Assembly (NCBI GenBank): GCA_024403355.1
Contig: JAKSRW010000011.1
Coordinates: forward strand, 1 to 64,000
Length of the DNA: 64,000 nt
From: Lachnospiraceae bacterium
GTDB lineage: Bacteria; Bacillota; Clostridia; Lachnospirales; Lachnospiraceae
Direction of reading: 5' to 3'
Shown here: piece after piece, positions 35,493 to 43,054 of the stretch
Layout: every line of letters starts with the position of its first letter
Position numbering within the stretch: position 1 is the first letter of the stretch
The notes under the pieces: model-generated
What the model was told of the DNA's origin: nothing
Seen by the model: the letters and a program-made list of their open reading frames with translations, nothing else
The model's database searches: none
Program-made: the position numbers and the translations under genes

Positions 35493-36453
35493 AATAGTAT
35501 ACCACCCTCGAAATTAATAAGGAGCTTATGCCTATAAATACCATAACAACTCCAAAGTAGATCCATGCCATTGCGGATGAGAATCCGTAATCCATGCTGA
35601 CAACCATCTCCTGCTTGATTTTTGTCAACATCTGGTTATCTGACTTCATGAAGAAGTCGATAATTGTGTAGATCCAGTTAACAAGGAACATAGAACTGAT
35701 CATGGGCATTGTAATCTTCCAAAGCATCTCCCACTTTGTACAGCCTTCGATTTCGGCAGCTTCGTACATACTCTTGGGAATTGTCTGTAATGCTGAAAGG
35801 AAAATGATAATCTGAATACCTGATGCAATTGCTATATCATAAACCTTATTAACAATGTCGAAAATTGTTTCAAGGAAACCACCAGCCATTTTTGTTGTTG
35901 AAAGAATATTTTCAATAACGCTGGTAACACTTGCAGAGCTGCTTGACTCAATCGCATTTGCCATACCCTGTACCAGTGAGTTATTGCTGTCTAGACCAAC
36001 GATAACACCTGATGAAAGGATAACGGGAAGGAAGAATACCGCTCTTACAAATGCTCTGCCCTTAAACTTCTGATTAAGAAGAAGGGCAACGAACATACTG
36101 AATACGATTGTTGCAAGTGAGTTAATAACCATCTTCCAGCTTTCATCAGCAAGAATCTGATTGAACTGGGGATCGATTGTAAATGCCTTTGAATAATTTG
36201 CAAATCCGTTAAGCGAGGTTGAGAAACCTTCGTTACTTACTGTAACCTCACTGATTGACATTATAAATGACTGAAAAAGAGGTTTAACCATGAAGAAGAG
36301 GAAACCAAGAATGAAGGGAAGGATAAATAAATATCCCTGAATGGCCTTCTTTCCGGCCAGTGTCTTCTTCTTATCTTTTTTCGGTCCGGCGATGATATTC
36401 GTCCTTACCTTCTTTTCCTTAGGTCTTTTTTCTGCTTTAAATACTTTTGCCAC
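35485..36453 (-). CDS. Carbohydrate ABC transporter permease (MalF type)
   Basis: 322 aa from the GTG at 36453, chosen because AGGAGG lies eight bases upstream; another GTG at 36462 overlaps that site. Six helices with a long external loop between helices 1 and 2. The EAA loop is SMYEAAEIEGCTKWEMLWKITMP. The N-terminus is basic (KAEKRPKEKK). It forms the channel with 34494. Confidence 0.9.
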   Translation of the reverse strand: MAKVFKAEKRPKEKKVRTNIIAGPKKDKKKTLAGKKAIQGYLFILPFILGFLFFMVKPLFQSFIMSISEVTVSNEGFSTSLNGFANYSKAFTIDPQFNQILADESWKMVINSLATIVFSMFVALLLNQKFKGRAFVRAVFFLPVILSSGVIVGLDSNNSLVQGMANAIESSSSASVTSVIENILSTTKMAGGFLETIFDIVNKVYDIAIASGIQIIIFLSALQTIPKSMYEAAEIEGCTKWEMLWKITMPMISSMFLVNWIYTIIDFFMKSDNQMLTKIKQEMVVSMDYGFSSAMAWIYFGVVMVFIGISSLLISRVVYYYE

Positions 36454-36466
36454 GAATATCACCTCC

Positions 36467-39025
36467 TTACTTTACTAAATATGATCTTGCTGCTAATGTG
36501 ATACCGTCTACTGTCTCATCATCGTAGCTGTAGTTTACATAAACCTTAGCACCGTTCTCGTATTCGGTAACTCTTACCTTATCGCTTGCAAGATAATGAT
36601 TTGTAATCTTCTTGTCGAAAAGTCCATCAAATGCTTTTGAATATTCACTATAGATTGTTGCTATTCTATCCTTCCAGAGATCAAAATCAGCACCGTAGAA
36701 GTTAGTATAGTAAGTATCCTGAAGTCTTGATGATGAGCAGCCCATTACCTGGAAGCTGAGGCCTGCACCATACTCTGCTGACTTAAGAATTTCGAAGTCA
36801 AAGTTCTCAGCCATATTGATAGGATCACCGGTGTAGTTAACCTTACCGTGAAGAGCTATCTGATAGAAAGGAATATCATAATCAATAATAGCTGTGTTGG
36901 TATCTGAAATATCCATGTTTGTGATGATATCAGCATACTCAACAGCATAATCATTACCGTTATTGATAATAACCTTTGTACCGCCGTTTACTGTCTTCTC
37001 AAGATCCTCTCTCTGCTGTGCAATAATCATTTCTCTTGTGTAGAGCTCCTTAGGATTGAAATCTGAGTTAAGAAGATGTCCGGTATTTCTGAGTGAAATA
37101 TTTGCGTTATAATCCTTAGCGAACTTAATCAGATTATCAAAGCCTTCTCTGATAAATGTAGGTCTGAGAAGATAATAGCTTGATCTGGTCTTATCCTGAC
37201 CATACCAGATGATTGAATAATCATAAAGCTCTGCATTCTCACGAGTTGTGAATCTTGCTGCATCTCTGAATGCTACGAAACCATCTGTAAGACCACTGTT
37301 ATAAGCGAATTCAGTCTGTGCATCAAGGAATACATTTACACCCTTGCTTGAAAGTGATGAAAGCATATTCTTAAAATCACTCTTTCCGCCAAGATCCGAA
37401 ATCAGGTCAATATCTTTGAGTACTGAATGAGTATAGCCTTCATTCATCCATCCTGAAATCTTCATGTCAAAATTCTTGATTCCGACATTCTGAAGTTCAT
37501 CAGCAATCTTAACTGTTTCATCGTATGTTGTAAGTGCGTAGGGTGACTGTGAAGGAACACCGAACTTCTGCTGAACCTTATCAACACACTGAAGTACATC
37601 TACTACTACAGGAGTGTCTGCACTGCTTACTGTCTTGTTAAGCTTGGGATATCTCTCGTTGAGATACTCACCGTAAGCCTCAGCCATCTTTACATAAGAA
37701 TCTGTGTTAACAAACCTATATCTCTGGCTGACATTAATCTTGGGAACCTCATTCTCAAATACGTAGAATGAAGCTGTTGATCTGTCGGCAACATCAAATG
37801 CTTCATAATGAAGAACACTGTATGCTGCATCAGCATGGTTGTAGCTGTTCTTACGACCGCTTACGTCCGCATTAATATTTGCAAAGCTTGCGCCATCCTC
37901 AATACAGCAGATAAAGGCTGAACCGTTATTGCTGATACCGTACATAGGGAATGAACTTCTTGTTTCTGAAACTACCGCAGTTCTTGTTGTACAGTAATCC
38001 CAACCATATACATTTGAGTAATATGCATTCTGGTTGAAACGCTCATTGTTGAAGTTAATGATACATCCGCCGCTCTCGGGAACTACGATAAATCCTTCAT
38101 CCTCTGTGCTTCCTGCTCCGAAGAAAGGAAGTACTTCAATGTTTGTTAAAGGATAATCGGGCTTGAAATCAATCTCCTCATAGGGGATTGAAACAATAAG
38201 GTCTTCACCGTCTAGCTTGTATACCATTGTGATATTGAAGAGAGGAATATCCTGGCTTGATGACTGCTCGTATAAAGCAAGATCAGCCTCATACTCTTCT
38301 TCATTATAACCAACCTCTGCAAAGAGTGTTTCAATCTTTGCCTTAAGGTAAGTCTTTACGTTATCACGAAGAACATAAATGCAATGCTCTTCAAGGTCAG
38401 GATACTTCTTAAGAAGCTCATCCTTGTCATCTGTTGACTTAAGCTTCTTTATATCCAGCTTACGATAATACTCAAGAACCTGCTTCTTGGGTTTCTTATC
38501 CATCTTATCAATCCACTCGTTAAATCTGTCCTCGGGAACAGCAAGAGGGATAAGATATTTAGCTTCTGTATTACCGATTGTATAAAGGACTCTGATTTCA
38601 TCATCGCTAGCTTCGATTTGATAAATACCCTTTTCAACGCTTAATGCGAAGTTGTTATACTGAGTCCATACACCATTGATATTACCATAGGTGAGAAGGA
38701 GTGTTGACTGTAAGATGTTCTTATCAGCTGCAAGAGCCTTATCATCCTTAGCCGCATCCTTGGGGTTCGATGTCCAAACAACACCGGTATCCTTAACCTG
38801 CAGCTCAAACTGAGTTGTTGCAGAGTCAAGTGTAAATTTAAGTTTGTCATTTTCGAGGACGTATTTATCTTCTTCCGAATCAAATGATCTAACCTCGATT
38901 TCTTTTACTATTTCCTCTTCAGGTTTAATACTGATGATCGCAACCACAATTGCAGCAATTATAATAATGGGGATCAGTACTTTAAGTATCGAACCTATAA
39001 GGGATTTTTTCTCGTTATCTTCCAC
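36467..39025 (-). CDS. DUF5696 membrane-anchored protein, possible glycosidase-like barrel
   Basis: 852 aa starting at GTG with GGAGG eight bases before it. One membrane helix lies near the N-terminus (about residues 15-33), so the bulk is outside the cell. A beta-rich region of about 400 residues is followed by an alpha/beta segment with VVVDVLQCVDKVQ, KNFDMKISGWMNEG, GVNVFLDAQTEFAYNSG, IIWYGQ and FQIALHGKVNYTGDP. These remind me of TIM-barrel glycosidases of the GH101/GH129 kind; catalytic Asp candidates are in FDMKISGW and FLDAQTEF. I recognise the family as DUF5696, often encoded beside sugar ABC genes. Enzyme activity is inference only. Confidence 0.65.
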   Translation of the reverse strand: MEDNEKKSLIGSILKVLIPIIIIAAIVVAIISIKPEEEIVKEIEVRSFDSEEDKYVLENDKLKFTLDSATTQFELQVKDTGVVWTSNPKDAAKDDKALAADKNILQSTLLLTYGNINGVWTQYNNFALSVEKGIYQIEASDDEIRVLYTIGNTEAKYLIPLAVPEDRFNEWIDKMDKKPKKQVLEYYRKLDIKKLKSTDDKDELLKKYPDLEEHCIYVLRDNVKTYLKAKIETLFAEVGYNEEEYEADLALYEQSSSQDIPLFNITMVYKLDGEDLIVSIPYEEIDFKPDYPLTNIEVLPFFGAGSTEDEGFIVVPESGGCIINFNNERFNQNAYYSNVYGWDYCTTRTAVVSETRSSFPMYGISNNGSAFICCIEDGASFANINADVSGRKNSYNHADAAYSVLHYEAFDVADRSTASFYVFENEVPKINVSQRYRFVNTDSYVKMAEAYGEYLNERYPKLNKTVSSADTPVVVDVLQCVDKVQQKFGVPSQSPYALTTYDETVKIADELQNVGIKNFDMKISGWMNEGYTHSVLKDIDLISDLGGKSDFKNMLSSLSSKGVNVFLDAQTEFAYNSGLTDGFVAFRDAARFTTRENAELYDYSIIWYGQDKTRSSYYLLRPTFIREGFDNLIKFAKDYNANISLRNTGHLLNSDFNPKELYTREMIIAQQREDLEKTVNGGTKVIINNGNDYAVEYADIITNMDISDTNTAIIDYDIPFYQIALHGKVNYTGDPINMAENFDFEILKSAEYGAGLSFQVMGCSSSRLQDTYYTNFYGADFDLWKDRIATIYSEYSKAFDGLFDKKITNHYLASDKVRVTEYENGAKVYVNYSYDDETVDGITLAARSYLVK

Positions 39026-39039
39026 TTATTTTTCCTCCA

Positions 39040-39717
39040 TTAGTATAGTCTAAATGCAATTTCCTTATAAAGTGAATAGAAATATGAAATTCCATCACCG
39101 ATAAGGCTGAAGAACAAGAGTAAAATGAAAATGATGATTGCCATACCAAATATTGAGAAAATGGTACTGAGCAATGTCTTTCCCATTGTATAGTCATGAA
39201 TCTGCATCATTGCACATATAATCAAGATTACACACCATACGAGTGATAAGTAATCAAAGAAATAATAGAATGTTCCTTCATCCTCGGTAATGAAGTTACT
39301 GAGGAAAATGAGCGGAATCTGAAGTAACGGATAAGGTGTTATCGCGTAACATGATCCCATGTAAACATTCTTAAGATTTCCTTTTCCATCAAACAGAGTA
39401 GTAAGAGCCCAGTTTGCAACAACCCAAATTAAGAAAGGAACTAAAATACCCAGGATTTCCGTGAAGATATTTACTCTTTCAAAATTTACCTTGTGAAACT
39501 GGAAGTTGGTGTTCTGGATACTTAATACTCTGGTAATAAGAGTAAGAACAAGAATAAAGGTTGCAGCTCCCATTGAGCCTCTCTTCTCTCTTGTCAGATC
39601 CCAGAAACCGTCGAAAGGATGAAAAATACAATATGTTGAGAACTTTAATGTTTTTCCAAAGTTTTTCCAAGCCTTCTTATCGCTTACGCTTGAAAACAGT
39701 TTCCATTTCGTACTCAT
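39040..39717 (-). CDS. Yip1-domain membrane protein
   Basis: 225 aa with five hydrophobic segments in the Yip1 pattern (FDGFWDLTREKRGS before helix 1, YAITPYPLLQIPLIF in the middle). I chose the ATG at 39717 because AGGAGG lies nine bases before it; the gene starts inside the 3' end of the NHL/TPR gene and shares 41 nt with it. Role in sugar transport loci unknown. It is encoded between the propeller protein and the DUF5696 protein, so the three may form a membrane assembly. Confidence 0.75.
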   Translation of the reverse strand: MSTKWKLFSSVSDKKAWKNFGKTLKFSTYCIFHPFDGFWDLTREKRGSMGAATFILVLTLITRVLSIQNTNFQFHKVNFERVNIFTEILGILVPFLIWVVANWALTTLFDGKGNLKNVYMGSCYAITPYPLLQIPLIFLSNFITEDEGTFYYFFDYLSLVWCVILIICAMMQIHDYTMGKTLLSTIFSIFGMAIIIFILLLFFSLIGDGISYFYSLYKEIAFRLY

Positions 39718-41191
39718 ACTTCTCAACCTCCTTTCTGACTCTCTTAAGTCTGCCGATACCCAGAGGAATCAGCAGTACAAGGAAGAATACCACAAAGATG
39801 ATACCGATGTGATCTTCTACCCATTCCTTACGGTAAAGCTGGAAGGCCTTAGCGTAATTGTCATCATCATACTTTGTCTCGAAGTAATGCATTGCTTCCT
39901 TATACTGACCCTGACGAAGCTTTGCACGACCGATACCAATATAAGCAAGGTCGTAGTTACCGTTGAACATAAGAACTTTCTGCCAGATATCGGCTGAAAG
40001 ATCATAATCACCTGAATCATATGCATCAAGTGCATTGAAAATCATAGAACCGAACTCGGTAGGTGTGAATACTGTAATCTGTCCGTCGATTGAGTCAAGA
40101 ACAAGAAGATCCTTACCCATATGCTCGATAGATGTAGGATTACGGAAGTATCCGTCCTTGTTACCGTTACCGCCGAATGCGTAAAGCAAATGTCCCTGAT
40201 CATCATAACCAAAGATTCTGCCTCGTGTCTTATCAACGGCAAAGTATGTATCGTTATCCATTACTGTGATATCGATAAGCTTTGACGAACCGGTATAACC
40301 ACCTGCGTTATCCCAGTCAATATCACCTACGGGAGGGAAATTACCATTCTTAATAAGAATGTCATTTCCGAGTGAGTTAAGCTTTCTGATGGGAAGTGCT
40401 GAATCTGTCATAAGCTCAGCCTCATCAAAGTTTGTAGTAACTACATACATGAAGCCCTTCTCATCAAGTGAGATGTTATCATACTCAGTAGGTACGAAGT
40501 TCTCTGTCTGAGCTCTCTGAGCCTTTGTCATGAGGTACTCTTTCCAAATGTACTCATACCAGCTGTACTTAACGGGTGTAGCACCGATGAAGCCTACGAA
40601 CTCTCCGTCGGGCTCATACTTTACGATACCTTTGTTAACGTGAGATACAATTGCATAAACACGTCCTGCATCGTCTACTACAATCTTCTGAGGAAGGAAT
40701 GTAACACCTGCCTCAAAGTTGTCATCAACAGGCTTTACGAACTCAAGCACTGTATTAAGCTCATTATCAAGCTTTAAAATTCTTGAATTGTTCTGGTCTG
40801 CAATAAAGATGTGACCATCCTTTGCAACGAAAATATCTGTGGGATTGTTAAATGTTGTAACCTCAGAACCTGAGATTTCTTCAATAATTCTCTCAACAGT
40901 ATATACATCGTTTTCAAACTTAAGCTGAATGATTCTGTTGTTACCTGAATCACAAACATAAATCATATTGTCTCTTACAAAAAGGCTTGATGCGTTTGAC
41001 ATTTTCTTTTCAATACCAAGCTCGATATTTGTAAGTGTTGCCTTTACCGAATAAGCATCAGGCGATTGCTGAACTTCTTCCCAGAAGTCGTAATTGTAGG
41101 TATAACCTGCGTCTGCAAGCGCCGCAGTACTGGGAATAAGCATAACAAGCAATATTAATGATGTAATAATTCTTGTAATCTTCTTTTTCAA
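39677..41191 (-). CDS. NHL-repeat beta-propeller protein with TPR and C-terminal membrane anchor
   Basis: 504 aa. I place the start at TTG 41191, because GAGG is eight bases upstream; the upstream GTG (41200) abuts that site. A signal peptide is followed by NHL-type propeller blades (MIYVCDSGNNRIIQL, HIFIADQNNSRILKL, VYAIVSHVNKGIVKY, LLVLDSIDGQITVF). A TPR-like stretch comes next (YDLAYIGIGRAKLRQGQYKEAMHYF), then one membrane helix and a basic tail. It is predicted to face outside, anchored at its C-terminus. It could be a scaffold in the uptake complex; this is inferred from operon position. Confidence 0.75.
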   Translation of the reverse strand: MKKKITRIITSLILLVMLIPSTAALADAGYTYNYDFWEEVQQSPDAYSVKATLTNIELGIEKKMSNASSLFVRDNMIYVCDSGNNRIIQLKFENDVYTVERIIEEISGSEVTTFNNPTDIFVAKDGHIFIADQNNSRILKLDNELNTVLEFVKPVDDNFEAGVTFLPQKIVVDDAGRVYAIVSHVNKGIVKYEPDGEFVGFIGATPVKYSWYEYIWKEYLMTKAQRAQTENFVPTEYDNISLDEKGFMYVVTTNFDEAELMTDSALPIRKLNSLGNDILIKNGNFPPVGDIDWDNAGGYTGSSKLIDITVMDNDTYFAVDKTRGRIFGYDDQGHLLYAFGGNGNKDGYFRNPTSIEHMGKDLLVLDSIDGQITVFTPTEFGSMIFNALDAYDSGDYDLSADIWQKVLMFNGNYDLAYIGIGRAKLRQGQYKEAMHYFETKYDDDNYAKAFQLYRKEWVEDHIGIIFVVFFLVLLIPLGIGRLKRVRKEVEKYEYEMETVFKRKR

Positions 41192-41201
41192 TTGCGACAC
41201 C

Positions 41202-42098
41202 TCAATCCTTTAATCCTGAGCTAGCCATTGTCTCGAGGATCTGACTTTCAGATAATACGAATGTTAAGATAGGAACTATCATAACTACTACAGTTACCGC
41301 AGCTGTCTGACCGGTACGTGCAATACCGCCGGCAGATACCTGTGAAAGCGCATATACAAGAGTCTTCTTCTCTTCTGAGTAGATGAATGTATTTGCGGGG
41401 TTGTTCCAAAGGCCCTGTACCGAATAGATAATAATTGTTAACCATGCAGGCTTAACGTTGGGCATTACTATCTTCCAGAAAATGTACCACTCTCTGGCAC
41501 CGTCCACCTTTGCAGCCTCAATAAGTGAGTTGGGGATACCTTCCATGAACTGCTTCATAAGGAAGAGACCGATAGGTGCTGCAAATGCAGGAATAATAAG
41601 TGACCATAATGTATCAATCCAGCCTAACTTGTTCATAACGAGGTAGTTAGGAATCTGAGTGATATAACCATTGAACATAAGGGCTACAACGGCGATGTTG
41701 AAGAATGTTTTTCCACCGGGGAAATCATACTTTGCAAGTACGAAAGCTGCCATTGAAGCGATGATAACGTGACCGAATGTACCAACCGCAGTAATAAGTA
41801 CTGTGTTGAAAATGTATCTTGAGAAAGATACGGTTGACTTTGTCATACTGGCAAAGAGGTCTGAGAAGTTATCAAATGTAGGGTTCTGTGCAAAAAGCTT
41901 AGGCGGGTAAAGGAATAACTCGTCAAGAGGCTTTAATGACTGGCTAATGGCGAAAACAAGAGGAACAACCATGATTAACGCCATAATTGTCAGGAAAAGG
42001 TAAATTGCAAGGTCTCCGCCTCGTGAACGGTTTGCAACTCGTCTTCGAAGTAACTTCGGCTTTCTTTTCTCAACTGAAAATGATTTCTTCTTACTCAT
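41202..42098 (-). CDS. Carbohydrate ABC transporter permease (MalG type), second set
   Basis: 298 aa from the ATG at 42098 with AAGGAGG eight to ten bases upstream. It overlaps the stop of the preceding permease by 4 nt. The EAA loop is SLIEAAKVDGAREWYIFWKIVMPNVKP. It pairs with 42095 and the binding protein at 43054. Confidence 0.93.
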   Translation of the reverse strand: MSKKKSFSVEKRKPKLLRRRVANRSRGGDLAIYLFLTIMALIMVVPLVFAISQSLKPLDELFLYPPKLFAQNPTFDNFSDLFASMTKSTVSFSRYIFNTVLITAVGTFGHVIIASMAAFVLAKYDFPGGKTFFNIAVVALMFNGYITQIPNYLVMNKLGWIDTLWSLIIPAFAAPIGLFLMKQFMEGIPNSLIEAAKVDGAREWYIFWKIVMPNVKPAWLTIIIYSVQGLWNNPANTFIYSEEKKTLVYALSQVSAGGIARTGQTAAVTVVVMIVPILTFVLSESQILETMASSGLKD

Positions 42099-43054
42099 GT
42101 TCCTACCCTCCTTAACAATGACTGAATTGCCTTGTTGCAAAGAATCATTACAACAAAGAGGAAGGTTGCAATTGCAGATGCATAACCCATTTCAAAACGT
42201 GAGAAACCGTAGTCGAAAAGGTGAGTTACTACTGTTCTTGCAGCGTAGTCTGTACTGGGATAACCACAAAGGGCCATTGTCTGGTTACATACACCGAATG
42301 ATGATGTAATAGCCATAACCGCACCGAACAGAAGCATGGGCTTCATGTTGGGAAGTGTGATATACCAGAGCTCCTGCCAACGGTTCTTAACACCGTCAAT
42401 CATACCGGCCTCATACTGAGAACGATCGATACCCTGAAGACCGGCAACGAAAGCAAGGAAGCCTTGTCCGAGGGACATCCACAGGATAACCAGAATGATA
42501 ATCGGCATCATGTATTCCGGGTTCGTCAGGAACATAATCGGATCTTGTATAATACCCAGCTTAATAAGGAAACCGTTTACAATACCGTATGTGTCACCAC
42601 GGAAGAAAATTGAGAAGATATAGTAAATATTTCCTGCGATTGAAGGTGCATAGAAGAATACAACGGCAATCGCTCTAAGCCAGCTGGGAAGCTCGTTAAT
42701 GAACCATGCTATAACGAATGAAAGGATATAGCCGACAGGTCCTGTAATAGCTGCAATAAGGAAGGTATTCTTGATACCGATCAGGAATACATCGTCCTGA
42801 AGGAAAAGGTTGATGTAGTTCTGAACTCCATTGAACTTAGCAGGTTCAAGAATGTTGTAATAAGTAAAGCTGTAATAAATTGATGTAATTAGCGGTACAA
42901 TGTTGAACGCTGTGAAAATAATTGCATAAGGCAAAAGGAATAAATAACATCTCTTCATAACCTTAGCCTTTTTCCAGGCTACGATTGCGTTATGCTTTTT
43001 CATTGAAAAATATGATTTAACAATTGACTTTCTTTCCAATGAAGGTGCATTCAT
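42095..43054 (-). CDS. Carbohydrate ABC transporter permease (MalF type), second set
   Basis: 319 aa, six helices. The EAA-loop equivalent is QYEAGMIDGVKNRWQELWYITLPNMKP. The start codon shares one base with the stop of the upstream binding-protein gene (TAATG), which points to coupled translation. Confidence 0.93.
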   Translation of the reverse strand: MNAPSLERKSIVKSYFSMKKHNAIVAWKKAKVMKRCYLFLLPYAIIFTAFNIVPLITSIYYSFTYYNILEPAKFNGVQNYINLFLQDDVFLIGIKNTFLIAAITGPVGYILSFVIAWFINELPSWLRAIAVVFFYAPSIAGNIYYIFSIFFRGDTYGIVNGFLIKLGIIQDPIMFLTNPEYMMPIIILVILWMSLGQGFLAFVAGLQGIDRSQYEAGMIDGVKNRWQELWYITLPNMKPMLLFGAVMAITSSFGVCNQTMALCGYPSTDYAARTVVTHLFDYGFSRFEMGYASAIATFLFVVMILCNKAIQSLLRRVGT

